Source: Rhizobium sp. G21 | GTDB lineage: Bacteria; Pseudomonadota; Alphaproteobacteria; Rhizobiales; Rhizobiaceae | Assembly (NCBI RefSeq): GCF_014158035.1 | Contig: NZ_JACFXW010000001.1 | Span: 3,326,001-3,390,000, forward strand | Length of the DNA: 64,000 nt | Direction of reading: 5' to 3' | In this document: positions 18,874-27,439 of the stretch, in pieces | Position numbering within the stretch: position 1 is the stretch's first letter | Layout: the number at the start of each line of letters is the position of its first letter | Translations under genes and position numbers: made by a program | Notes under the pieces: model-generated | The model's database searches: none | What the model was told of the DNA's origin: nothing | What the model saw: only the letters and a program-made list of their open reading frames with translations

Positions 18874-20171
18874 ATGCCGCAAAACCTCGTTTCCGTCATG
18901 GCGCTTCTCATCGGGACGCTGTTTCTCTATCTCGGAAACGGTCTGCACAGCCTGGTCATGCCCATGCGCGGCACGCTCGAAGGCTATTCGGAAACGGTGC
19001 TCGGCTTCTTCGGCACGTCCTGGGCGGCGGGTTTCGTGCTCGGCTGCATCTTCGCCCGTCCCCTGGTCAAGCGCATGGGCCATGTCCGCGCCTTCTCGGG
19101 TTTCATTTCGCTCATCGCCATCATCGCGCTGATGACCGGCATCACCGTCAATCCGACCTTCTGGGTCCTGTCGCGCGCCGCCACCGGCTTCGGCACCGCC
19201 GCGACCGCCATGATCATCGAAAGCTGGCTCAACGAGCGCGCCACGAACGAGAGCCGCGGCATGATCTTCTCGCTCTATATCTCGATCACGCTGATCGGGG
19301 TGGTGGGTGGTCAGATGACCGTGGCGTTCGTCGATATCCAGACGCCGATCCTGTTCATGATCGCCGGCATCTTCTATTGCGTGGCGATGATCCCGACGCT
19401 GGTGTCCAACGCGCAATCGCCGGCGCCGCTCAGCGAAATCAAGCTCGACCTCGCCGCGCTCTACCGCAATTCGCCGGTGTCCTTCATCGGCATCCTGCTG
19501 GTCGGCATCGCCAACGGCGCCTGGGGCACGCTGGGCGCGGTGTTCGGCGCCAAGGCCGGCCTGTCGTCGGGCGATATCGCGCTGATGATGACGATCACCA
19601 TTTTCGCCGGAGCGGCGATGCAGATGCCGGCGGGGCGCATGTCCGACCGCATGGACCGTCGTTATGTTCTCGCCATTCTCTCCGGCATCGCCTGGCTCGC
19701 CGGCTTCCAGATCTTCGTGCTCGAGCCGCAGAATGTGCTGACGCTGCTGTTGCTGATCGGCGTCTACGGCGCGACCGCCAATGCGCTTTATCCGATCGCC
19801 GTGGCGCACGCCAACGACTTCGCCAAGCCCTCCGACTTCATGAATGTGTCCGGCGGTCTGCTGCTGCTCTACGGCGTCGGCACGGTGATCGGCCCGACGC
19901 TCGGCGGTCCGATCATGGAGCGTTTCGGACCCTATGCGCTGCTCGGCGTCACGGCGACGGCGCATGCGCTGATCACGGCCTACGCCATCATTCGCTCGCG
20001 GCTGCGCGCGCGATCCCGGTCGGCGAACGCGACAGCTATCAGAGCATTTCGTCGGGCACCCAGACCACGCCGGAAAGTCTGGCGCTCAACCCGCGTTCTC
20101 AGCTATCCTCCGCTGCAGCCGACCAGACGCCGGCCAAGCCGGACAGCGATGCAGGAGTGGAAGCCGCATGA
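18874..20171 (+). CDS. MFS transporter (YcaD-like), frame broken near 20004-20012
   Basis: A 12-helix major facilitator permease. It starts MPQNLVSVMALLIGTLFLYLG and contains the MFS loop motif as AGRMSDRMDRR and the helix pattern of YcaD-like sugar/drug transporters. Near 20004-20012, in an alternating GCGCGCG run, the frame must shift so that RSRLRA continues into IPVGERDSYQS and a hydrophilic tail ending GVEAA at 20171. That stop overlaps the DUF1192 ATG, which supports the repaired reading. Read unrepaired, the frame would run past the next gene start. Start ATG 18874 has CAGGGGATCG upstream. Substrate unknown. Confidence 0.83.
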
Positions 20172-20359
20172 GCCTCATCGACGACGACAAGCCCGCCCGC
20201 AAACGCGCCCATGAGATCGGCATGGACATTTCCATGCTGTCGGCCGACGAACTTCGCGCCCGCATCGCGCTGCTCGAGGAGGAGATCGCCCGGCTCGACC
20301 GCGAGATCGCCGCCAAGACGTCGAGCCGCAGCGCCGCCGAATCCCTGTTCAAATCCTGA
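20168..20359 (+). CDS. DUF1192 family protein
   Basis: A 63-aa helical protein of the DUF1192 family, with the signature AHEIGMDISMLSADELRARIALLEEEIARL. The second half is a short coiled coil. Its ATG overlaps the repaired MFS stop by four bases (ATGA), implying coupling. Function unknown. Confidence 0.85.
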   Translation: MSLIDDDKPARKRAHEIGMDISMLSADELRARIALLEEEIARLDREIAAKTSSRSAAESLFKS

Positions 20360-20368
20360 GACGGGCCT

Positions 20369-21037
20369 TTGTCGCTGCCCATTCGCCTCAAGCGCCATGT
20401 CGTTCGCCGCCCGCGCTTTTATGGGGCGGCGGCCCTGGGCGTTGTGCTGCATGCCGGGCTCGTCTGGTCGACAGCCGTTAGCCCGGCCGTCAGCCTGCTC
20501 GTGTCCTGGAACGTCTCGGTTCTGCTGTTCTTGGCGCTGATCTTCGTGCTGATGCTGACCTCGGACGACGGCGACATGAAAGAGCGGGCCAAGGCGACGG
20601 ACGAGGGGCGTTTTGCCGTTCTCGCCCTTTCGTTCCTGGCGGTGATTATCAGCCTGGGGGCGACCATCGCGGTGCTCTCGCAGGTCCGCCATGGCGAAGG
20701 CGCGGACGGGGCATTCCATGCGGCGCTCGCGGCCTTCACCATCGTCTCGTCCTGGATCTTCATCCATGTGATCTTCACCGAGCACTATGCGCATGAATAT
20801 TATCTGTCGCTCGACCGGCGGGGGCAGGGCGGGCTAATCTTTCCCGACGAGACCGCGCCCAACTATGTCGATTTCCTCTATTTCTCCTTCACCATCGGGG
20901 TTGCGAGCCAGACGGCCGATATTTCCGTCGCGAGCCGCGCCATGCGCGCCACGGCGCTGGTCCATTCGGTGATATCCTACCTATTTAACGCCTTCATTCT
21001 GGCGCTGACCGTCAATATCGCCTCCAATCTCCTGTGA
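20369..21037 (+). CDS. DUF1345 membrane protein
   Basis: A 222-aa inner-membrane protein of the DUF1345 family with about five hydrophobic helices. Family marks are SSWIFIHVIFTEHYAHEYY and VDFLYFSFTIGVASQTADI. The start is TTG 20369, nine bases after the DUF1192 stop, so it is probably in the same operon. Function not established. Confidence 0.85.
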   Translation: MSLPIRLKRHVVRRPRFYGAAALGVVLHAGLVWSTAVSPAVSLLVSWNVSVLLFLALIFVLMLTSDDGDMKERAKATDEGRFAVLALSFLAVIISLGATIAVLSQVRHGEGADGAFHAALAAFTIVSSWIFIHVIFTEHYAHEYYLSLDRRGQGGLIFPDETAPNYVDFLYFSFTIGVASQTADISVASRAMRATALVHSVISYLFNAFILALTVNIASNLL

Positions 21038-21129
21038 AACGCCGCCCATTCGCTCGGTTCGGGCGCGGTGACGCATTGCCCCCGCGCAAAACAAGCCTAA
21101 ACGCTTCGCCCTAGAATTAGGGACCGATC

Positions 21130-21714
21130 ATGGACTTCAGGGCGCTGAAAAACGAAATCCGGACGGGAAGGCTCGCGGCGCGCGACGCCATCGCCGAGAC
21201 CGACCGCATCGAAAAGAGCCTGGCGATCGCCGATCACGCCGCTCGCGCGCTTTCCTTCGATCCCGGTCAGATCATTTCCGGCTTCTTTCCGATCCGCTCG
21301 GAAGTCGATCTCCGCCCGCTGATGCACCATCTCAAGAGCCAGGGCGCGAGGCTCTGCCTGCCCGCGGTCCTCGACCGGCAGACCATCGCCTTTCGCGAAC
21401 TGGTGAATGGCGCGCCGCTGGTCAGCACCGGCTTCGGCACAACGGGTCCGGGCCCGGACGCGCCGATCGTCGATCCGGAGATCCTGCTCATGCCGCTCTC
21501 GGCTTTCGACGCCGACGGCAACCGCATCGGCTACGGCGCCGGCCATTACGATCGCGCCATCGCGCGGCTCCGCGACAAGGGCATGACGCCGCGTCTCATC
21601 GGCGTCGCCTTCGATTGCCAGCAGGTCGAGGCGGTTCCCGCCGAGGCGCATGACGTCCCGCTCGACGCCATGGTGACCGAAAGCGGCTACAGGACATTTT
21701 CGAAAGGACAGTAA
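21130..21714 (+). CDS. 5-formyltetrahydrofolate cyclo-ligase
   Basis: A 194-aa ATP-dependent enzyme converting 5-formyl-THF to 5,10-methenyl-THF, a folate salvage step. It shows the family elements FFPIRSEVDLRPLMHHL, LCLPAVL and the C-terminal ATP/folate site LLMPLSAFDADGNRIGYGAGHYDRA. ATG 21130 follows TTAGGGACCGATC. The next gene begins directly after the stop, so the two form an operon. The 6S RNA often found upstream of this gene elsewhere does not fit in the 92-base gap. Confidence 0.92.
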   Translation: MDFRALKNEIRTGRLAARDAIAETDRIEKSLAIADHAARALSFDPGQIISGFFPIRSEVDLRPLMHHLKSQGARLCLPAVLDRQTIAFRELVNGAPLVSTGFGTTGPGPDAPIVDPEILLMPLSAFDADGNRIGYGAGHYDRAIARLRDKGMTPRLIGVAFDCQQVEAVPAEAHDVPLDAMVTESGYRTFSKGQ

Positions 21715-22539
21715 ATGCGGCTTCTCTTTCTCGGCGACATGGTCGGCCGCGCGGGCCGTCAGGCGGTCTGGGACCGGCTGCCCGGCCTGATCTCCGATCT
21801 CAAGCTTGATTTCGTGGTGGTGAACGGCGAAAACGCCGCCGCCGGCTTCGGCATCACCGAAGAGATCTTCCTCGACACGCTCGCCGCCGGCGCCGATGTG
21901 GTGACCACCGGCAACCATGTCTGGGATCAGCGCGAGGCGCTGGTCTTCGCCGACCGGCACGACCAGTTCATCCGCCCCGCCAATTTTCCGCCCGGCGCGC
22001 CGGGCAAGGGCTCCGGCGTGTTCATCGCCCGCAACGGCGCCCGCGTGCTGGTCTCCAACATCATGGGCCGGGTGTTCATGCATCCCGATCTCGACGATCC
22101 CTTCATGGCGGCAGAGCGCATTCTCGACGCCTGCCCGCTCGGCGAACAGGTCGATGCGGTGCTGTTCGATTTCCACGCCGAGGCGTCGAGCGAGAAGCAA
22201 TGCTTCGGCCATTTCGTCGACGGCCGCGCCAGTCTGGTGGTCGGCACGCATACGCATGTGCCGACCGCCGATTGCCAGATCCTCAACGGCGGCACCGCCT
22301 ATATGACCGACGCCGGCATGTGCGGGGATTACGATTCCTCGCTCGGCATGGAGAAGGAGGAACCGCTCAACCGCTTCATCACCAAGATCGCCCGCGGACG
22401 CTTCGAGCCGGCCAATGGCCCGGCGACGATCTGCGGCGTCGGCGTCGAGATCTCGGATCGCACAGGTCTCGCCGAGAAGGTCGCCCCACTCCGGATTGGC
22501 CCGCGGCTCGCCGAGACGATCCCCGCTTTCTGGGCTTGA
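21715..22539 (+). CDS. YmdB-type metallophosphoesterase (TIGR00282 family)
   Basis: A 274-aa dinuclear-metal phosphodiesterase. The metal-binding motifs occur in order: LGDMVGRAGR near the start, VVVNGENAAAGFGI, TTGNHVWDQ, FDFHAEASSEK and VGTHTHVPTAD. Bacillus YmdB hydrolyses cyclic nucleotides and affects RNA turnover; the alphaproteobacterial substrate is not known. It begins at the base after the cyclo-ligase stop codon. Confidence 0.9.
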   Translation: MRLLFLGDMVGRAGRQAVWDRLPGLISDLKLDFVVVNGENAAAGFGITEEIFLDTLAAGADVVTTGNHVWDQREALVFADRHDQFIRPANFPPGAPGKGSGVFIARNGARVLVSNIMGRVFMHPDLDDPFMAAERILDACPLGEQVDAVLFDFHAEASSEKQCFGHFVDGRASLVVGTHTHVPTADCQILNGGTAYMTDAGMCGDYDSSLGMEKEEPLNRFITKIARGRFEPANGPATICGVGVEISDRTGLAEKVAPLRIGPRLAETIPAFWA

Positions 22540-22645
22540 AACGGCGTCATCCGCCTGTCGCCAGACGATAGTAAATGATTTATAAATTTCTGCCAGCTTC
22601 GGCGGAAACTTATGAATTCAAAGCCTATTGTCACGCGAGGGTTTC

Positions 22646-24367
22646 ATGAGCAGCCAGTTTTCGTCGCATATGGTCGGTCTTCTGGCCGATGTCGTCCGCT
22701 TGAATCGCGCCGTCTATGGCAGTTCCGACTATCTGGCGGAAAAATACCGCGATCAGATGGACGCCGGCAGCGATCCCGACGCCGCTGGAAATCGAGAGGC
22801 CCTGTTCGTCTACGACGCCTATGACGCCTATCTCGCCAAGTCGGGTTTCAACACGCTGACATCGTCGGATCTCGGCTTCCCGGACAGCGAAATTTCCGCA
22901 AGCGACGAGAGCGACGGTTATGACCGGAACTTCACCTATTCGGGAGGTCTGTTTCGCAACAATTATATCGGCTCCGGCGAAGACGCCGAGGCCTTTACGG
23001 GCGCCGGCGCGGTGGCGATCGTCACCACCAAGCCGAACGACACCGGCGAAACGCTGCATCTGACCTTTCGCGGCACGGATGCGGACGGGCCCTTGGCCGA
23101 TGGCGAAGCGGGCACGGGATCCGGTCAGGCGCGTTACTATCGGCAGCTTCAGGGCCTGATCGACCAGATCTACGATTATGTCGGCGATCCCGACAACAGG
23201 ATCACCGAAATCGTAGTCTCCGGTCACAGCCTCGGCGGCACGGTGGCCGATCTCTTCGCAATCTATGACGGCGCCCGTTTCGCGGCTCTCGACGGCGTGA
23301 AACTGTCGGTCGTTTCCCTGGCGTCCGCCGGCATCGATCCCGCCGCGCTGGACATCCTGACGGATTACGACAGGTCGCTGGCGTCCTTCGACGAGGACGG
23401 AGCTCTGCAGCTGTCGACGCCGGACTGGTATTTCCAGTATGACCAGGCCAACGACATCGTTCGCAATCCTTCGAGCTACGACGCGGTGGCGCATGCCAAG
23501 GTCGACCCCACCCAGGCGTTGATCACCGGATTTTCCATCGCGGCGATTTCCGACCAGGCCCATTTCAACGACAACAGGCTGCAATTCGAGACGCCGTTGA
23601 TCGACCAATATGCGATCTCCGCCAATCTCGACACGACATTCCTCGTCAACCACTATGCCGATCTCTACGAGTTGATCGGCACGGAATTCTCCAAGGCCTG
23701 GACCTATGCCGCCGACGTGACTTATGGCCGGTTCATTGCATTGTTCGGCGAGAGCGCGGCCTTGCGCGGCGTCAGCGGCGACAACAACGTCAACGGCTTT
23801 GGGGTCGCCGTCGACAACACCGTCAATTATGGCAAGGAGAGCGCCAATCTCTTCATTCTCGGCTTCAGCGGCGACGACGTCATCACTGGCGGCTCGGGAC
23901 GGGATCTGCTCGAGGGCGGCGGCGGCGACGACACGCTGAGAGGCGGAAAGCGTGGCGACATTCTTCTCGGCGACATCGGCGGCGCGACCGGGAATGACCG
24001 CCTGTGGGGCGGCGAGGGCTCCGATACGTTCCATGCGGGCGGAGGCGACGACCGCATATGGGGCGACGTGGGCGCGGACATCTTCCACTCCGGCCGCGGC
24101 GACGACAGGATGTGGGGCGGCGGCGGCGCGGATCTGTTCGTCTTCAGCCGCCGGGACGGCAATGATGTGGTTCTGGACTTCGACGCCCAGGACAAGATCG
24201 ATCTGACAGCGTTTTCCGGCATCGAGAACTGGCGTGATCTCAAGGCGCAACATATCGATCAAGACGGTCGTGACCTGGTCATCCTCGGGCGTCATGGCGA
24301 GGATACGCTGACCCTCAAGCACACGACGCTTGCAGATCTGGACCGGGCCGACGTCTTGTTTGCGTAA
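22646..24367 (+). CDS. Secreted RTX lipase (GHSLGG serine hydrolase)
   Basis: A 573-aa two-part exoenzyme. Residues 1-400 form a lipase-like alpha/beta-hydrolase with LHLTFRGTDADG and the nucleophile elbow GHSLGG at about 192-197. Residues 405-500 carry RTX calcium repeats (FSGDDVITGGSGRDLLEGGGGDDTL, GGADLFVF), and the tail matches type I secretion signals. No N-terminal signal peptide is present, as expected for that route. ATG 22646 is chosen because GCGAGGGTTTC precedes it; a TTG 18 bases upstream is less likely. Lipid or polyester hydrolysis outside the cell is likely; the exact substrate is unknown. No export genes are nearby. Confidence 0.85.
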   Translation: MSSQFSSHMVGLLADVVRLNRAVYGSSDYLAEKYRDQMDAGSDPDAAGNREALFVYDAYDAYLAKSGFNTLTSSDLGFPDSEISASDESDGYDRNFTYSGGLFRNNYIGSGEDAEAFTGAGAVAIVTTKPNDTGETLHLTFRGTDADGPLADGEAGTGSGQARYYRQLQGLIDQIYDYVGDPDNRITEIVVSGHSLGGTVADLFAIYDGARFAALDGVKLSVVSLASAGIDPAALDILTDYDRSLASFDEDGALQLSTPDWYFQYDQANDIVRNPSSYDAVAHAKVDPTQALITGFSIAAISDQAHFNDNRLQFETPLIDQYAISANLDTTFLVNHYADLYELIGTEFSKAWTYAADVTYGRFIALFGESAALRGVSGDNNVNGFGVAVDNTVNYGKESANLFILGFSGDDVITGGSGRDLLEGGGGDDTLRGGKRGDILLGDIGGATGNDRLWGGEGSDTFHAGGGDDRIWGDVGADIFHSGRGDDRMWGGGGADLFVFSRRDGNDVVLDFDAQDKIDLTAFSGIENWRDLKAQHIDQDGRDLVILGRHGEDTLTLKHTTLADLDRADVLFA

Positions 24368-24464
24368 CGCGATCGTGACTGTCGACCGTTGCCGCTTACT
24401 GGACGCCGGCTTCGACGCAGGGCATTCTCCTCGCCGATAACCTTGGTTTGAGCGAGGTGCATGA

Positions 24465-25292
24465 ATGCTGAAATTGGCGGCGTTTGTGGTGTTGGCCGCG
24501 GCCACGGCGGCCACAGCGGCCTCGGCTCAGGACAGGCCGAGGCATTTCAGCCAGTGCCAGGCCATCGCGCAGGGCCTGCCCGGTGCGCGATACGCCGCCT
24601 ATCAGGGCGAGGGGCTTCCGGTTCTCAAGGCTGCGATGACCGACCAGACTGTCAGCATCACCTTTCTCGGCCATTCCACCTTCCATATCGTCACGCCCGA
24701 AGGCGTCACCATCGCCACCGATTATTCCGGCTGGCACAGGCCCGAGGTCCCGCCGATGGTGGCGACGATGAACCATGCCCATTCCACCCACTTCACCCTG
24801 ACGCCGGAGCCCGAGATCGATTACGTGCTTCACGGCTGGAGCGATACGCCCGGCGAGAAGGCGCAGCATGAAGTGATGCTGCGCGATACGTTCATCCGCA
24901 ATGTCACGACGGACATCCGCCGTTATGGCGGCGAGGAGAAGGACGGCAACTCCATCTTCATCTTCGAGGTCGCCGGCCTCTGTATCGGTCATCTCGGCCA
25001 TCTACATCATGAATTGTCGGAGGGTCACTATACCGAAATCGGCCGGCTCGACGTGGTCATGGTCCCTGTCGACGGCGGATTGACCATGGGCGCGGACAAG
25101 ATGAGCCGCGTCGTCAAACGGCTTCGTTCGTCGCTGGTGCTGCCCATGCACCGGCGCGGGCCACCGGTCGAAACCTTCCTCGCGCTGTTCGGGCCGGACT
25201 TCGATTTTCGTTTCGCCGAGAGCGCAACCGTCGACGTCTCGCTCAATTCCCTGCCGAAAAAGCCGACGATCCTCGTGCTTCAGGGGCTTTAA
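24465..25292 (+). CDS. Exported MBL-fold metallo-hydrolase
   Basis: A 275-aa protein with a signal peptide (MLKLAAFVVLAAATAATAASAQ), so periplasmic. It belongs to the UlaG-like branch of metallo-beta-lactamase folds: the first core motif is FLGHSTFHIVTPEGVTIATDYSG, the HxHxxH region is MNHAHSTHF, and a later ligand is in HLGHLHHEL. LPMHRRGPP gives a further histidine. The ATG at 24465 follows GAGCGAGGTGC. Substrate unknown; lactonase or phosphodiesterase activity is possible. Confidence 0.83.
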   Translation: MLKLAAFVVLAAATAATAASAQDRPRHFSQCQAIAQGLPGARYAAYQGEGLPVLKAAMTDQTVSITFLGHSTFHIVTPEGVTIATDYSGWHRPEVPPMVATMNHAHSTHFTLTPEPEIDYVLHGWSDTPGEKAQHEVMLRDTFIRNVTTDIRRYGGEEKDGNSIFIFEVAGLCIGHLGHLHHELSEGHYTEIGRLDVVMVPVDGGLTMGADKMSRVVKRLRSSLVLPMHRRGPPVETFLALFGPDFDFRFAESATVDVSLNSLPKKPTILVLQGL

Positions 25293-25390
25293 GCCGGGCT
25301 ATGCGCATCGCTGCCTCTTGAACGCCGTGCTCTCCGGCAATATAAGGCCGGATCCAAAAGACAATCCCAACAAAGACGGCAGGGACGCCC

Positions 25391-26139
25391 ATGGCAGGCC
25401 ATTCACAGTTCAAGAACATCATGCATCGCAAGGGGAAGCAGGATTCGATCCGTTCGAAGATGTTCTCCAAGCTCGCCCGCGAAATCACCGTGGCCGCCAA
25501 GGCCGGCCTGCCCGACCCGACCATGAACTCGCGCCTGCGCCTGGCCATCCAGAACGCCAAGGCGCAGTCCATGCCCAAGGACAATATCGACCGCGCCATC
25601 AAGAAGGCGTCGGGCGCCGATGGCGAGAATTATGACGAGGTCCGCTACGAAGGCTATGGCCCCGGCGGCATCGCCGTCATCGTCGAGGCGCTGACCGACA
25701 ACCGCAACCGCACCGCCTCCAATGTCCGCTCGATCTTCACCAAGGCCGGCGGCGCATTGGGCGAAACCGGCTCGGTGTCCTTCTCCTTTGATCACGTCGG
25801 CGAAATCACCTACAAGCTCGCCGCCGGCGACGCCGACAAGGTCATGGAAGCGGCCATCGAAGCCGGCGCCGACGATGTCGTGACCGATGAAGATGGCCAT
25901 ACCGTCTATTGCGCCTTCGAATCTCTCGGCGAAGTCTCCAAGGCGCTCGAAGCCCTGCTCGGCGAAGCCGAAACGGTCAAGCCGATCTGGAGGGCCCAGA
26001 ACAGCATTCCGTCGACGACGAAGAGCGGGCGCAATCGCTGATGAAGATGACGGACGCTCTCGAAGACGACGACGACGTCCAGAATGTCTACACCAATATG
26101 GACATTCCCGAAGACGTGATGGCCAAGCTCTCGGCTTAA
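25391..26139 (+). CDS. yebC: YebC/PmpR-family protein, frame broken near 26009-26011
   Basis: YebC-family protein; relatives are DNA-binding regulators and were recently linked to relief of ribosome stalling. The start [15 protein letters not shown] is diagnostic. IMPORTANT break: the frame runs to ...RAQNSIP, then one extra C near 26009-26011 gives [22 protein letters not shown] and the standard end. Repaired length is 249 aa, the family norm. Without repair the protein would lose the C-terminal 40 residues. A terminator hairpin follows the true stop at 26137-26139. Confidence 0.92.
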
Positions 26140-26147
26140 TTAAAGAT

Positions 26148-26180
26148 TGGCGCCGGGTGATCTCGGCGCCATATTTGTTT
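26148..26180 (+). terminator. Terminator after yebC
   Basis: A GGCGCCG / CGGCGCC stem with an 8-base loop, followed by ATATTTGTTT, starting nine bases after the yebC stop. Confidence 0.7.
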
Positions 26181-26247
26181 GGGGGCGCTATTTCTGACAG
26201 ATTGCGCCACGATTTCGATGGTGCTTCAACTCCAAAGCATAGAGTTG

Positions 26248-26324
26248 CTCAAGCCTCAAGCCTCAAGCCTCAAGCCTCAAGCCTCAAGCCTCAAGCCTCA
26301 AGCCTCAAGCCTCAAGCCTCAAGC
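26248..26324. repeat. Eleven perfect tandem copies of heptamer CTCAAGC
   Basis: Eleven uninterrupted copies of the 7-base unit CTCAAGC cover 77 bases. The last copy carries the stop codon (TGA on the minus strand) of the LLM oxidoreductase gene, and each unit contains TGA on that strand. The plus strand is free of stops in all frames but has no start, so it is not a coding repeat. It behaves like a variable-number tandem repeat. Confidence 0.95.
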
Positions 26325-27323
26325 CGCCTTCGCCATCTCCTGCCTCAGTCCCGCGAACAGCTCGATCGAGCGCAGCCGCGCGTCGATGTCGTGGATCGGC
26401 GTGGAGACGATCACCTCGTCCGCTCTCGTGTCGGCAAGGAAGCGGGCGAGTTTGCGCGAGGCGGTTTCCGGCGAGCCGACGATGGCGTAGCGCAAGGTAT
26501 GTTCGACGCCGATCCGCTCCTGCTCCGACCAGATCCCGTCCATGGATTTCACCGGGCGCGGGAAGAGGGTGCGGTCGTTGCGGCGGAGATTGATGAATTG
26601 CTGCTGGGCCGAGGTGAAGAGATGGTTCGCCTCCTCGTCGGTGTCGGCGATGGCGCTCATGACGCCGACCATGGCGTAGGGACGGTCGAGTTGCGCCGAG
26701 GGCTGGAAGCGTTCGCGATAAATCTCCAACGCGCCCAAGAGATCGTCGGGCGCGAAATGCGAGGCGAACGCATAGGGCAGGCCGAGCATGCCGGCGAGAT
26801 GGGCGCTGTAATGGCTCGAGCCCAGCAGCCAAAGCGGCACTCTGGCCCCAGCCCCCGGCACGGCGAGAACCGTGCGCTCGTCCGTGGGATCGGCGAGATA
26901 GGCCTGAAGCTCCAGCACATCCTGCGGATAGCCCTGGGCGCTCTGGTCGAGATCACGCCTCAAGGCGCGGGCGGTGCGCATGTCGGTGCCCGGCGCGCGG
27001 CCCAGTCCGAGATCGACGCGGCCGGGAAACAGCGCTTCCAGAGTGCCGAACTGTTCGGCGATCACCAGGGGCGAATGATTGGGAAGCATCACGCCTCCCG
27101 AGCCGATGCGGATCGTCCTGGTCGCCGCGCCGACATGGCCGATCAGCACGGCGGTCGCCGCGCTCGCCACCGCCGGCATGCCGTGATGTTCGGCGAGCCA
27201 GTAGCGATTGTAGCCCAGCTGTTCGGCGTGGATGGCCATGCGGCGGGTATTGGCCAAGGCGTCGGACAGCGTGCCGCCTTCGGCGACGGTGGCGAGATCG
27301 AGGATAGAAAAGGGAATGGTCAT
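26319..27323 (-). CDS. LLM-class flavin-dependent oxidoreductase
   Basis: A luciferase-like monooxygenase-family protein of 334 aa from the chosen ATG. Family features: an N-terminal beta strand ([12 protein letters not shown]), [43 protein letters not shown] and [14 protein letters not shown]. It resembles the MsnO8 subgroup. Such enzymes use FMNH2 or F420; here FMN is likelier. ATG 27323 is preceded by GGGAGCCGAACC. The stop codon lies inside the heptanucleotide repeat, so copy-number change there could affect the 3' end. Substrate unknown. Confidence 0.88.
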   Translation of the reverse strand: MTIPFSILDLATVAEGGTLSDALANTRRMAIHAEQLGYNRYWLAEHHGMPAVASAATAVLIGHVGAATRTIRIGSGGVMLPNHSPLVIAEQFGTLEALFPGRVDLGLGRAPGTDMRTARALRRDLDQSAQGYPQDVLELQAYLADPTDERTVLAVPGAGARVPLWLLGSSHYSAHLAGMLGLPYAFASHFAPDDLLGALEIYRERFQPSAQLDRPYAMVGVMSAIADTDEEANHLFTSAQQQFINLRRNDRTLFPRPVKSMDGIWSEQERIGVEHTLRYAIVGSPETASRKLARFLADTRADEVIVSTPIHDIDARLRSIELFAGLRQEMAKAA

Positions 27324-27439
27324 GGTTCGGCTCCCTGTCAAAGCACCGAGATAGGGTGGAGGGGCGGGGCCTTCAACCTTGCCTCAACGACAAACGCCGC
27401 GCGAGGGCCGCGCGGCGCATCAAGTTTGGTCGAAAACGA

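Noticed and set aside
21038-21129. 6S RNA upstream of 5-formyl-THF cyclo-ligase
   Set aside because: The gap is only 92 bases and has no long bulged hairpin.
22631-24514. Long minus-strand open frame opposite the RTX lipase
   Set aside because: Antisense to a convincing gene with catalytic and RTX motifs; no features of its own.
26179-26490. Protein with repeating SSLKPQA units over the heptamer array
   Set aside because: Any 7-base repeat without stops gives this in every frame; there is no start signal or context for a gene.
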